In this document: piece after piece, positions 1 to 7,721 of the stretch
How the letters are laid out: each line of letters opens with the position of its first letter
Numbering within the stretch: position 1 is the stretch's first letter
Assembly: GCF_009192775.1 (NCBI RefSeq)
Contig: NZ_VTFX01000001.1
Location: forward strand, 868,001-932,000
DNA: 64,000 nucleotides
Direction of reading: 5' to 3'
From: Arthrobacter yangruifuii
Lineage (GTDB): Bacteria; Actinomycetota; Actinomycetes; Actinomycetales; Micrococcaceae
Made by a program: the position numbers and the translations under genes
Notes under the pieces: model-generated
Seen by the model: only the letters and a program-made list of their open reading frames with translations
What the model was told of the DNA's origin: nothing
The model's database searches: none

Positions 1-60
1 AGGGGGCTGACTGTAAATCAGCTGGCAACGCCTTCACTGGTTCGAATCCAGTATCTGCCA
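1..60 (+). tRNA. tRNA-Tyr (GTA), 3' part only
   Basis: The window opens inside a tRNA gene. The anticodon stem-loop is at 6-22, with stem GCTGA/TCAGC and anticodon GTA at 13-15. A 13-base variable region with a GGC/GCC stem follows, as expected for a class II tRNA-Tyr. The T arm is at 36-52 and the acceptor 3' strand at 53-59, with discriminator A at 60. CCA is not encoded. The 5' half lies outside the window. Confidence 0.9.
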
Positions 61-65
61 CCGAC

Positions 66-99
66 AAACCCGTCCTCACTCCGGTGGGGGCGGGTTTTT
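66..99 (+). terminator. Rho-independent terminator after tRNA-Tyr
   Basis: AAACCCG (66-72) pairs with CGGGTTT (91-97), extended inside by CCTCAC/GTGGGG, and ends in a T run at 95-99. It closes the tRNA transcript before the MarR gene. Confidence 0.85.
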
Positions 100-135
100 C
101 CGGATATACGGGCCCTTGCGCGCCACGCCCACTAG

Positions 136-155
136 ATATTAGGCTCCCTAAATAT
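136..155 (+). promoter_or_regulatory. Palindrome overlapping the MarR gene start; likely operator
   Basis: TTAGG-CTC-CCTAA (139-151), with flanking AT-rich bases, forms an inverted repeat that ends at the start codon of the MarR gene. A -10-like TAGGCT (140-145) lies inside it, 8 bases before the ATG. MarR proteins usually bind such palindromes and repress their own gene; the autoregulation here is inferred. Confidence 0.5.
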
Positions 156-591
156 GAGTAGCGATCCCGCCCTGGACGAGCTTGCCGATGAATTCCGCGA
201 GTCGCTCCGGCTGGCACTGTACATTGCCCGCAACATGGACGCTGACGCCAGGTTCAGCGCCACGCAGGTCAGCCTTATGAAGATGGCCTCCGGCGAGGGG
301 ATGCGCGTGAGCGAGATGGCCCGGAACCTGGGAGTGAAAGTTCCCAGCGCCACTGAGCAGATCATCCGGCTCGAAGGGGCGGGCCTGCTCAAGCGCAGCC
401 CCGATCCCCACGATTCCCGCGGTGTCCGCGTCACCCTCACGCCGCAGGGTCAGGAGTCGCTCCAGGATGCCAACCGCACCAGGACTGCTTTGATGGCCTC
501 CCTGCTGGAGCAGCTGAACAGCGAGGAACGGGCGGCACTCTCGGCAGCACTGCCGGTCATCCGCAGGCTCACGAAGCTGCCCGGAGCCTAG
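154..591 (+). CDS. MarR-family transcriptional regulator
   Basis: This 145-residue protein has the length and layout of MarR repressors: N-terminal dimerisation helices, a winged helix-turn-helix at about residues 45-105 (VSEMARNLGVKVPSATEQI is the recognition region) and C-terminal helices. The wing carries the DPHDSRGVRVTLTPQG signature, with the family's conserved D-x-R. Such proteins are dimers that leave DNA when a small phenolic or oxidant ligand binds. There is no clear Shine-Dalgarno sequence; the ATG at 154 sits 8 bases after a -10-like box, so the mRNA may be leaderless. The next gene, a thioredoxin, has its own promoter-like box. Ligand and targets cannot be read from sequence. Confidence 0.88.
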   Translation: MSSDPALDELADEFRESLRLALYIARNMDADARFSATQVSLMKMASGEGMRVSEMARNLGVKVPSATEQIIRLEGAGLLKRSPDPHDSRGVRVTLTPQGQESLQDANRTRTALMASLLEQLNSEERAALSAALPVIRRLTKLPGA

Positions 592-643
592 GCTGCGCTT
601 CACCGGTCAGCGAACAGCTGCAGACAATGCCCGCGGGCCCGGT

Positions 644-649
644 TAGCGT
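644..649 (+). promoter_or_regulatory. -10 box TAGCGT of a leaderless thioredoxin promoter
   Basis: TAGCGT is followed by exactly six bases and the ATG at 656. Transcription would start at or beside the A of ATG, giving a leaderless mRNA. No Shine-Dalgarno sequence is present. Confidence 0.5.
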
Positions 650-655
650 TGGACC

Positions 656-1057
656 ATGGCAACTATCGACATCACCGAAGCAACTTTCCCCGAGACCATC
701 GAGGAAAATGACATCGTCTTTGTGGACTTCTGGGCGGACTGGTGCGGTCCCTGCAAGCAGTTTGCACCCGTGTACGACTCCGTCTCGCAGCAGCACGATG
801 ACATCACCTTCGCCAAGGTGGACACGGAGGCCGAGCAGGGGCTGGCAGCCGCCGCAGGCATCACTTCCATTCCCACCCTCATGGCCTTCCGGGAAAAGGT
901 GCTCGTGTTTTCCCAGCCGGGCGCACTGAACGCCAGCCAGTTCAGTGAGCTGGTGGAAGCAGTCAAGGGCCTGGACATGAAAGCCGTCCATGAGCAGATT
1001 GCTGCACAGGAGCGAGAGGCAGCCGCAGGTTCCAACGGACAGGCCAAGCAGGCCTAG
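656..1057 (+). CDS. Thioredoxin-family protein
   Basis: This 133-residue cytoplasmic protein has the classic thioredoxin fold. The active site is WADWCGPCK, with redox cysteines at residues 30 and 33, followed by the cis-proline loop motif SIPT. Thioredoxin reduces protein disulfides using electrons from thioredoxin reductase. It is about 25 residues longer than E. coli TrxA because of a polar C-terminal tail (QEREAAAGSNGQAKQA). No signal peptide is seen, so it acts in the cytoplasm. The start follows a TAGCGT box by six bases and lacks a ribosome binding site. A perfect 16-bp hairpin just downstream ends the transcript. Several thioredoxins occur in such genomes, so I do not give a symbol. 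Confidence 0.92.
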   Translation: MATIDITEATFPETIEENDIVFVDFWADWCGPCKQFAPVYDSVSQQHDDITFAKVDTEAEQGLAAAAGITSIPTLMAFREKVLVFSQPGALNASQFSELVEAVKGLDMKAVHEQIAAQEREAAAGSNGQAKQA

Positions 1058-1072
1058 TTCCTCCTTTCTCTG

Positions 1073-1107
1073 GTCAGGGAGGCATCCGCGACGGATGCCT
1101 CCCTGAC
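1073..1107 (+). terminator. Strong hairpin terminator after thioredoxin
   Basis: A perfect 16-bp inverted repeat (1073-1088 with 1092-1107, loop CGA) lies 15 bases after the stop codon. There is no T run, which is common for actinobacterial I-shaped terminators. Confidence 0.75.
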
Positions 1108-1254
1108 TGCGTTGATGGTGCCGTCTTCGCTCCGATTCGAAAGCGAATACCTCCTACCGCCTCCGGGCTGGCCGCTGTAGTCTCCCTGTCACGGCCGCAC
1201 CGCGGGGGGAGCAAAGGGCGGACGTCAACGACGACGAGACGATGCGAGGAAGAC

Positions 1255-2481
1255 ATGAGCTCCAATCGAGGAATTGCCTATATGGAACCGGGCGTGGTGG
1301 AAGTCCAGGACATCGACTACCCCACCTTCGAACTGCAGGACGGGCCCGGGGTAAATCCGGCCAATGTAGGCCGGAAGCTGCCACACGCGGCCATCCTGAA
1401 AGTGGTCACCACCAATATCTGCGGATCCGACCAGCACATGGTCCGCGGGCGGACGACGGCGCCGCCGAACCTGATCCTGGGTCACGAAATCACGGGGGAA
1501 GTGGTGGAGACCGGACCGGACGTTGAGTTCATCAAGATAGGGGATATCGTCTCGGTCCCCTTCAACATTTCGTGCGGCCGCTGCCGCAACTGCAAGGAGC
1601 GCAAGACCGGCATCTGCCTCAACGTGAACCCCGACCGTCCGGGCAGCGCCTACGGATACGTGGACATGGGCGGATGGGTGGGAGGACAGGCGGAATATGC
1701 GCTGGTGCCCTACGCGGACTGGAACCTCCTGCGCTTCCCGGACAAGGACCAGGCCATGGAGAAGATCCTGGACCTGACCATGCTCTCGGACATTTTCCCC
1801 ACCGGTTACCACGGAGCCGTCTCGGCCGGGGTGGGCGTGGGCTCCACTGTCTACATCGCAGGTGCCGGTCCCGTAGGCCTGGCGGCAGCGGCGTCAGCAC
1901 AGCTGCTCGGTGCGGCCGCGGTGATCGTGGGTGACCTGAACCAGGACCGGCTTGCGCAGGCCCGCAGTTTCGGCTGCGAAACGGTTGACGTGTCGCTGGG
2001 GGATCCGCGGGACCAGATTGAGCAGATCCTGGGGGTACCGGAAGTGGACTGCGGCGTCGACGCCGTGGGATTCGAGGCCCGCGGGCACGGTGCCGGTTCC
2101 GGAACGGAAGCACCCGCCACGGTCCTGAACTCACTCATGGGAATCACCGCGGCAGGCGGTGCCCTGGGCATTCCCGGGCTTTACGTCACCGGGGACCCGG
2201 GCGGCGTGGATGAGGCGGCGCAGAAGGGATCCCTGAGCCTCGATCTGGGTACGGGTTGGGCCAAGTCCCTGTCCTTCACCACGGGGCAGTGTCCGGTCAT
2301 GAAGTACAACCGGGAGCTGATGATGGCGATCCTGCATGACCGGGTGCAGATTGCCAAGGCCGTCAATGCCACCCCGATCAGCCTGGACGAGGCGCCGGAA
2401 GCTTACCGGGAGTTCGACTCCGGCGTGGCACGTAAGTATGTGATCGATCCGAACGGGATGTTGAGCTCGGACCGGAAGTAG
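1255..2481 (+). CDS. fdhA: Glutathione-independent formaldehyde dehydrogenase (zinc alcohol dehydrogenase family)
   Basis: This 408-residue enzyme oxidises formaldehyde to formate with NAD and does not need a thiol cofactor. It belongs to the medium-chain zinc dehydrogenases. Visible signs are the catalytic zinc ligands C56 (NICGSDQH) and H77-E78 (LGHEITGEV), the four structural zinc cysteines at 107, 110, 113 and 121 (SCGRCRNCKERKTGIC), and a Rossmann motif GAGPVGLAAAASAQLLGA at about residue 203. The N-terminal extension and the DRPGSAYGYVDMGGW segment are typical of the FdhA subgroup. The ATG at 1255 is preceded by GCGAGGAAG. A perfect terminator-like hairpin follows the stop. The role is probably formaldehyde detoxification; dismutase activity on other aldehydes is also known in this subgroup. 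Confidence 0.9.
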   Translation: MSSNRGIAYMEPGVVEVQDIDYPTFELQDGPGVNPANVGRKLPHAAILKVVTTNICGSDQHMVRGRTTAPPNLILGHEITGEVVETGPDVEFIKIGDIVSVPFNISCGRCRNCKERKTGICLNVNPDRPGSAYGYVDMGGWVGGQAEYALVPYADWNLLRFPDKDQAMEKILDLTMLSDIFPTGYHGAVSAGVGVGSTVYIAGAGPVGLAAAASAQLLGAAAVIVGDLNQDRLAQARSFGCETVDVSLGDPRDQIEQILGVPEVDCGVDAVGFEARGHGAGSGTEAPATVLNSLMGITAAGGALGIPGLYVTGDPGGVDEAAQKGSLSLDLGTGWAKSLSFTTGQCPVMKYNRELMMAILHDRVQIAKAVNATPISLDEAPEAYREFDSGVARKYVIDPNGMLSSDRK

Positions 2482-2516
2482 ACCGCAGGACCGCAATCAG
2501 GACCGGAACGCAGCAC

Positions 2517-2561
2517 AGCGGCCGGGAGGACCGGAGAAATCGGACCTCCCGGCCGCTTTCT
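2517..2561 (+). terminator. Terminator after fdhA
   Basis: A 13-bp perfect stem (AGCGGCCGGGAGG at 2517-2529 with its complement at 2545-2557) encloses a 15-base loop and is followed by TTTCTG. Confidence 0.7.
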
Positions 2562-2686
2562 GCGCCGGGACCCTACTGATCCCCTCGCACGCGGCGGTAC
2601 GCTCGACTGGCCAGCGGAGCCGGATGTCGCGGCCCCCAACTTCTTGAATGCCCACGGCAGAAGAACGAGTTGGAAGCGGGAAAAAC

Positions 2687-2740
2687 ATGTGCGCTAGCAA
2701 AAGAACTTTCAGGAGCGGCGCTTTCGGAGCCGCTGCGTGA
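2687..2740 (+). CDS. Possible 17-codon leader peptide overlapping the amt start
   Basis: An ATG at 2687 opens a 17-codon frame (MCASKRTFRSGAFGAAA) whose TGA at 2738-2740 overlaps the GTG start of amt in a GTGA junction. The overlap would allow translational coupling. A purine-rich GAAGCGGGAAAAAC precedes the ATG. I recognise no homologue, and the frame may be chance; it is listed because the exact stop-start overlap is suggestive. Confidence 0.25.
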   Translation: MCASKRTFRSGAFGAAA

Positions 2741-4332
2741 ACGGGGCGGATACCGCCTGGGTGCTGGTGTGCGCAGGTCTTGTCTTGTTCATGACGCCCG
2801 GACTGGCACTCTTTTACGGCGGCATGGTCCCCGTGCGCAATGTGCTGACCATGATGATGCAGAACATCATTCCGCTGGGCATCATCTCGGTGACCTGGGT
2901 CCTGGTGGGGTACACACTTGCCTTTAGCAACAACGGAAACTCCGTCGTCGGCGAGTTTGACGCGTTTGCGCTTATCGACGTCGATACACCCCAGTTCCAC
3001 ACCGTAGCCGCCGGCGTCACCATTCCGGCACTTGCCTTCGTGGCCTACCAGATGATGTTCGCCGTGATCACTCCGGCACTGCTCACCGGTGCGACCGCCG
3101 GCCGGCTGAAATTTGCCGGCTGGGTGGTTTTCCTGGCGGCCTTCTCCATCCTTGTGTACCCGCAGGTGGCCCGCTGGCTTTGGCACCCGAAAGGCTGGCT
3201 GGCCCAGCTGGGGGCGCAGGACTGGGCCGGTGGAATTGTGGTGCATGCTTCTGCAGGTGCCGCCGCCATAGCCGTGCTGCTCGTGGTGGGACGGCGGCGC
3301 GGCTGGCCCAACCTGCGGACTTCCCCCAACAACCTTCCCCTGATGCTGGTGGGCGGCGGAATCCTCTGGTTCGGCTGGTTCGGCTTCAACGCCGGTGACG
3401 GGCTGCAGGCCAACGACATTGCCGCGCAGGCGCTGGTGAACACCCATATTGCGGGTGCGGCGGCAATGCTCACCTGGCTGGTCACGGAGCGGATCACCAG
3501 CGGCCACAGTACCCTGGTGGGTGCGGTCTCCGGGGCTGTGGCCGGACTTGCCACCATCACGCCCTGTGCAGGTTTTGTGAGCACCGGCGCGGCCCTGCTC
3601 ATCGGCCTCATTGCCGGGTGTGTGTGCGCGCTGTGCGTGCGGCTCAAGCACGTGTTCGGTTATGACGACGCCCTGGACGTGATCGCCGTGCACTTTGTCG
3701 GCGGCGTCCTCGGGTCCCTCCTGCTGGGCTTCTTCGCGGACAGCTCCGTGAACCCGGTCAGTGCTGACGGCGTCTTCACGGGCGGCGGCGGCGGGCTGCT
3801 GTGGCACCAGGTGGTGGCGATTGTCAGCGTAGTGCTGTTTTCCTTCGTGCTGAGCTGGATTATCGCCGTTCTCATTTCCCGCACCATGGGCCTGAAAGTG
3901 CCCGGGCCCGAGCAGGAGGACCTGGACCACGTGCAGCAGGGTTCCTCGGGATACTCGCTCAGCCCCACCACCACCCGGCCCACTGCCGCCGGCCGGGCCG
4001 CGGCAGACAGCAGCAACTCCGCAGACCGCCGGGACCACCCGTCGCCGAACCACCTGGTCAGCGCCGTGGTCAACGCCGAACGGATCGACGGACTCCGGGA
4101 TGCACTCCTGATGGCCGGAGCGCGGTCCCTGGAGCTCGCGGATGCCGTGGTCTACACCGACAAAGTCCGCACCGAAACCTTCCGCAGCGAGAAGCGGCGG
4201 ATCGACTTCGATGACCGGATCCGGGTGCAGGCGGCCGTGGACGAGGACCATGAGGAGGCCGTGGTGGCCGTCCTCAAGCGGTTCGGCGCGGAGCCGGAGT
4301 CCATCTACCGGCTGGCCATCACACCGTATTAG
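2737..4332 (+). CDS. amt: Ammonium channel Amt fused to a PII-like domain
   Basis: Residues 1-400 are a complete Amt/MEP/Rh channel with about 11 membrane segments. They include the pore histidines H170 (VVHASAG) and H319 (AVHFVGG), D162 near the ammonium site, F108 and F215 at the Phe gate (WFGWFGFNAG), and the cytoplasmic end of helix 11. A proline/serine linker (about 405-437) follows. Residues 438-531 align with PII proteins: HLVSAVVNAERIDGLRDAL matches the first strand and helix, RTETFRSEKRRIDF the T-loop, and DRIRVQAAV the next strand. The usual uridylylated tyrosine position is arginine, and the C-terminal nucleotide-binding strand is missing. No separate glnK or glnD adjoins. The GTG start has GGAG upstream. 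The stop overlaps the next gene's stop. The fused domain may gate the channel in cis; that is inference. Confidence 0.9.
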   Translation: MNGADTAWVLVCAGLVLFMTPGLALFYGGMVPVRNVLTMMMQNIIPLGIISVTWVLVGYTLAFSNNGNSVVGEFDAFALIDVDTPQFHTVAAGVTIPALAFVAYQMMFAVITPALLTGATAGRLKFAGWVVFLAAFSILVYPQVARWLWHPKGWLAQLGAQDWAGGIVVHASAGAAAIAVLLVVGRRRGWPNLRTSPNNLPLMLVGGGILWFGWFGFNAGDGLQANDIAAQALVNTHIAGAAAMLTWLVTERITSGHSTLVGAVSGAVAGLATITPCAGFVSTGAALLIGLIAGCVCALCVRLKHVFGYDDALDVIAVHFVGGVLGSLLLGFFADSSVNPVSADGVFTGGGGGLLWHQVVAIVSVVLFSFVLSWIIAVLISRTMGLKVPGPEQEDLDHVQQGSSGYSLSPTTTRPTAAGRAAADSSNSADRRDHPSPNHLVSAVVNAERIDGLRDALLMAGARSLELADAVVYTDKVRTETFRSEKRRIDFDDRIRVQAAVDEDHEEAVVAVLKRFGAEPESIYRLAITPY

Positions 4333-4622
4333 ACCTGCTCAACCTTCAAGGGTTCGGCAAGCAGGGCGCTCAGGGATTCCCGAAGGTCCTGCAGAGCAGG
4401 CCCGCGGGCATGGCGGTCCAGATCTTCCTGGGAGGCCCACCGTTCGGCCAGGACAATTTCCTCCTCGGAATCCTTGATGATTTCGTAGCGCAGGCAGCCC
4501 GGTTCGGTCAGCACCTGCTCAACGGCGATGTCCAGGGCCAGCTTCACCCGGGTGTGTTCGCCCGGGTTGGGGACCATGGTGGCGCGGAGGTCAATGGCGT
4601 TGTTTGCATTAGCTTCAGTCAT
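4329..4622 (-). CDS. Antibiotic biosynthesis monooxygenase (ABM) domain protein, YgiN-like
   Basis: This 97-residue protein has the dimeric ferredoxin-like fold of the ABM family. The core pattern is visible: VEQVLTEPGCLRYEII, then EIVLAERWASQEDLDRH, with a final hydrophobic strand. Relatives act as quinol monooxygenases or heme-degrading enzymes, but many have unknown substrates, and nothing here fixes one. The gene converges on amt and their stop codons share the bases TTAG at 4329-4332. The ATG follows a TAGGGT box (4629-4634 on the minus strand) by six bases, so the transcript may be leaderless, although GGGTGGGA could also serve as a ribosome binding site. Confidence 0.8.
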   Translation of the reverse strand: MTEANANNAIDLRATMVPNPGEHTRVKLALDIAVEQVLTEPGCLRYEIIKDSEEEIVLAERWASQEDLDRHARGPALQDLRESLSALLAEPLKVEQV

Positions 4623-4776
4623 GATCCCACCCTAGGCGGCCCGGGCCCCGGTGACACGGACATCCGCGCCGCAGCCTGCCACACCGCCTCCTGACACACC
4701 CGTGTATCCCGCTTCGCAGGGACGCAAAGTGTTGGTAGCGTTGCGGCCACCTGTTCCGCAGCCGAAGGAGTCTGCC

Positions 4777-6429
4777 GTGTCCTCATATGCAGCTTCACCG
4801 TCGCAGGTTCCCCTGCTGGAGGAAACCATCGGGGCGAACTTTGAGCGGACCGCCCGCCGGTTCCCGGCTGCTCCCGCGCTGATTGACGTCCCCACCGGCC
4901 GCACCTGGACTTATGCCGAATTGAACGCAGACGTCAACGACGTCGCTGCCGGGCTGCTGTCCCGTGGCGTCCAGGCCGGCGACAGGGTGGGAATCTGGTC
5001 TCAGAACTGCGCGGAGTGGACAGTGGCCCAATACGCCACCGCGAAGGCCGGCGCCATCCTCGTCAACGTCAATCCGGCCTACCGGCAGCACGAACTGGAC
5101 TTCGTGGTGAAGCAGAGCGGGATGCAGATGCTGCTTACCGCCCCCAGCGACCGGCGCAGCGGCTATGAGGAGATGGCGCAGGCCGCACTGCAGGCCGGGG
5201 AGTCGCTGACCGATCTCGTATTCCTCTCCGGTGACGGGGCCGGCAGCTTCACGGCGCTGGCCCGGGAGGGGCGGGAGTCCGGGGCTGCGGGACAGGACGC
5301 ACTCGCAGAACGGATGGCGGGCCTGAAGCCGGGGGATCCCATCAATATCCAGTACACGTCCGGAACCACGGGTTTTCCCAAGGGAGCGACTCTGACGCAT
5401 TCGAACATCCTGAACAACGGATACTTCATCGGCGAGCTGCTCGGCTACACCGAGGCGGACCGTGTGGTGCTTCCGGTGCCGTTCTACCACTGCTTCGGCA
5501 TGGTGATCGGCAACCTTGCAGCACTCTCGCACGGTGCAGCCACCGTCGTTCCCTCCCGGATGTTCGACGCTTCAGCGGCGCTCGCCGCCGTTGAAATGCA
5601 CCGGGGGACTTCCCTGTACGGCGTGCCCACCATGTTCATCGCCGAGCTGGGGCTGCCGGACTTCGGCCGGTATGACCTCTCCACGCTGCGCACCGGCGTC
5701 ATGGCAGGCTCGCCGTGCCCGGAGGAGATCATGAAGCGGGTCATAGACGAGATGAACATGGCCGAAGTGGCCATTTGCTACGGCATGACCGAAACGTCGC
5801 CGGTATCCACCATGACCGTCCGCGGGGACTCACTGGACCGCCGCACCCGCACGGTGGGACGGACCATGCCGCATCTGGAAAGCCAGGTAGTGGACCCCGG
5901 AACGGGGAAGCAGGTTCCCTTCGGCGACATCGGCGAACTCTGCACCCGCGGCTACAGCGTCATGGCCGGATACTGGAACCAGCCGGAGGCCACCGCCGGG
6001 GCCATTGACCCGGAGGGCTGGATGCACACCGGAGACCTGGCCCGGATGGATGAAGACGGCTACGTCAGCGTGGAGGGCCGCATCAAGGACATGGTTATCC
6101 GCGGCGGGGAGAACATCTACCCCCGGGAGATCGAGGAGTTCCTCTACACGCACCCCTCGATCCAGGACGTCCAGGTCATCGGTGTTCCGGACGAGCGCTA
6201 CGGAGAGGAACTGATGGCCTGCATCATTCCGGTTCCCGGGGAACCGGAACCGGATGCGGAAGCCATCGCGGACTTCTGCCGGGGACAGCTGGCCCACTAC
6301 AAGATTCCCCGGTATGTGCAGATCCGGGTCAGCTTCCCCATGACCGTGTCCGGCAAGATCCGCAAGGTCGCCATGCGCGAGGAAGCAATTGGCCTGCTGG
6401 CGGGCACCGGCACCCCTGCGGTCTCCTAG
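4777..6429 (+). CDS. AMP-dependent acyl-CoA synthetase (long/medium-chain fatty acid-CoA ligase type)
   Basis: This 550-residue member of the ANL adenylating superfamily activates a carboxylic acid to its acyl-AMP and then acyl-CoA. It has the phosphate loop [11 protein letters not shown] (about residues 193-203), the adenine motif YGMTETSPV (about 335), the hinge motif [13 protein letters not shown] (about 419), [20 protein letters not shown], and the catalytic lysine in SGKIRKV (about 527). These fit the FadD-like medium/long-chain group; substrate chain length is not certain. I chose the GTG at 4777 because GAAGGAG precedes it by six bases and homologous sequence begins at once; an upstream ATG at 4651 adds only low-complexity sequence. 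A palindromic repeat element follows the gene. Confidence 0.9.
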   Translation: MSSYAASPSQVPLLEETIGANFERTARRFPAAPALIDVPTGRTWTYAELNADVNDVAAGLLSRGVQAGDRVGIWSQNCAEWTVAQYATAKAGAILVNVNPAYRQHELDFVVKQSGMQMLLTAPSDRRSGYEEMAQAALQAGESLTDLVFLSGDGAGSFTALAREGRESGAAGQDALAERMAGLKPGDPINIQYTSGTTGFPKGATLTHSNILNNGYFIGELLGYTEADRVVLPVPFYHCFGMVIGNLAALSHGAATVVPSRMFDASAALAAVEMHRGTSLYGVPTMFIAELGLPDFGRYDLSTLRTGVMAGSPCPEEIMKRVIDEMNMAEVAICYGMTETSPVSTMTVRGDSLDRRTRTVGRTMPHLESQVVDPGTGKQVPFGDIGELCTRGYSVMAGYWNQPEATAGAIDPEGWMHTGDLARMDEDGYVSVEGRIKDMVIRGGENIYPREIEEFLYTHPSIQDVQVIGVPDERYGEELMACIIPVPGEPEPDAEAIADFCRGQLAHYKIPRYVQIRVSFPMTVSGKIRKVAMREEAIGLLAGTGTPAVS

Positions 6430-6467
6430 CGGGAGTAAGCGGGCATTCGGGGGAGGGGTCCGGAGGA

Positions 6468-6520
6468 GGCGGCTTTAATATTCCCTGCGAGCTCTGCGAG
6501 CGGGGAATTTCGTTGCCGCC
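6468..6520 (+). repeat. Dispersed palindromic element, copy A
   Basis: This 53-bp block begins GGCGGCTTTAATATTCC and ends GGAATTTCGTTGCCGCC. A near-identical copy in reverse orientation lies at 57733-57786 between rpoB and rpoC, with the whole difference confined to a few central bases. The termini GGCGGC/GCCGCC and the inner ATTCC/GGAAT pair with each other, so the RNA folds as a long nested hairpin. Here it lies between convergent genes and could work as a terminator. Confidence 0.85.
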
Positions 6521-6559
6521 GACCCGGGCACCTGCCCCGCCCGGCACACCGGGATCACC

Positions 6560-7597
6560 TCAGCGCCGGCGGTGGTCCATCGGTGCGAGCTTCGGTCCGT
6601 AGGTGGGCTTGCGGTAACCGCTGAGCATAATCATCCGCACCACCCGCTGACGGTGTCCCTGCCAGGGTTCCAGCAGCCTGAGCATGCCGGCGTCGTCCGT
6701 GCGTTGTCCCGTAAGGGCGGCACCCACATACGCGGCCAGATGGTAATCGCCCACCGAGACGGAATCCGGAGCCCCGTGCGTCCGCTGGGTGATTTCCGCT
6801 GCACTCCATACGCCAATCCCGGGCACAGAGCACAGCTTGGCCGTCAGATCGGCACCCAGGGGTGCGCCCGCCAGCCGCTCAAGAGCCGAGGCCTGCGAAC
6901 AGGCCCGCAGGATAGTGCTGGAACGGGAGGAGTCCACCCGTGCCTGATGCCATTCCCAGCTGGGGATCCGCCGCCAGGTGTCCGGTGCCGGTGCTGCAAA
7001 CATGCCTGCCGGTGCCGGGCCCGGAGCCGCGGTGCCGTAACGGGTCACGAGGTAGCGCCACGCGTAGTAGGCCTCCAGGACAGTGACCTTCTGCTCCAGC
7101 ACCACCGGGATCAGGGTGTCCATGATCCGGCCCGTGCTCGGCAGCCGCAGGGAGAGGTTCCGGCGCCGGGTCTCGGTAACCATCCGGGGCAGCGTCGCGA
7201 GGAACGCGTCGTCGTCGAACCCTGACCAGTCGTCCTGCTCTCCGAGCAGCGCGGGCACCGAGTCCAGGGCACACTCCGCCCCCGGGCCCCAGGCCTCTGC
7301 ACGGACACGGGCGCCCGGGGCGGGAACCGGCTCCTCGCGCAGGTTCAGCGTGGCCGGACCCTCAGGAGTGAAGAAGGTCAGCCAGGCAACCCCGGGGCCG
7401 AGCCGGATGGTCGGATCCTGCTTTCCCCGGACCAGGATGCGCAGCGAGGTCTGAAGGCAGTACGGAGCGGGTGAGTCCCAGTAGCGCACCAGGCCCGCAG
7501 CACCGGACGCGGCGGAATTCCGTGCCCGCGGAACAGGCCCCGGCGGAACGTGCTGCACTGGAACAGGCCGCATTGGAACAGCGGCAGTGAAGGACAT
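6560..7597 (-). CDS. DNA-3-methyladenine glycosylase 2 family protein (AlkA-like, HhH-GPD)
   Basis: This 345-residue protein belongs to the helix-hairpin-helix base excision glycosylases. The hairpin LCSVPGIGVWSAAEIT (about residues 258-273) is followed by the glycine/proline-poor loop and the catalytic aspartate in SVGDYHL. The ETRRRNLSLR and VLEQKVTVLEAYYAWR helices fit the AlkA-type fold. Such enzymes excise alkylated purines such as 3-methyladenine from DNA. There is no C-terminal iron-sulfur cluster. The N-terminal region of about 100 residues, before the glycosylase core, resembles the non-catalytic AlkA N domain. The gene diverges from cbs. The first ATG is used; upstream context is weak, so a slightly different start is possible. 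Confidence 0.85.
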   Translation of the reverse strand: MSFTAAVPMRPVPVQHVPPGPVPRARNSAASGAAGLVRYWDSPAPYCLQTSLRILVRGKQDPTIRLGPGVAWLTFFTPEGPATLNLREEPVPAPGARVRAEAWGPGAECALDSVPALLGEQDDWSGFDDDAFLATLPRMVTETRRRNLSLRLPSTGRIMDTLIPVVLEQKVTVLEAYYAWRYLVTRYGTAAPGPAPAGMFAAPAPDTWRRIPSWEWHQARVDSSRSSTILRACSQASALERLAGAPLGADLTAKLCSVPGIGVWSAAEITQRTHGAPDSVSVGDYHLAAYVGAALTGQRTDDAGMLRLLEPWQGHRQRVVRMIMLSGYRKPTYGPKLAPMDHRRR

Positions 7598-7708
7598 GCA
7601 CCTATGGTTGCACGTACCGCCGCCGCTCCCGGCAGCCAGACGGACTGCCCCGGTGTGCGTTTTGCTACGCCGTGTTCCATGCCCCCTGTTGCGGGCGGGA
7701 CAAGCAAG

Positions 7709-7714
7709 TAACGT
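7709..7714 (+). promoter_or_regulatory. -10 box TAACGT of a leaderless cbs promoter
   Basis: TAACGT is followed by seven bases (TTGGTCA) and the ATG at 7722. No Shine-Dalgarno sequence is present, so translation probably begins at the transcript 5' end. Confidence 0.45.
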
Positions 7715-7721
7715 TGGTCAC

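Noticed and set aside
2570-2736. A GlnR-binding site upstream of amt
   Set aside because: I looked for the gTnAc-n6-GaAAc pattern; only weak partial matches such as GAAAAAC occur, with no proper pair at the right spacing.
2497-4251. A 584-residue minus-strand frame opposite amt
   Set aside because: It is histidine/glycine-rich antisense sequence with no recognisable domain; amt on the plus strand is clearly coding.
7598-7721. A S-adenosylmethionine riboswitch before cbs
   Set aside because: The gap is short, has no riboswitch-like stem arrangement that I can see, and the cbs promoter seems leaderless.
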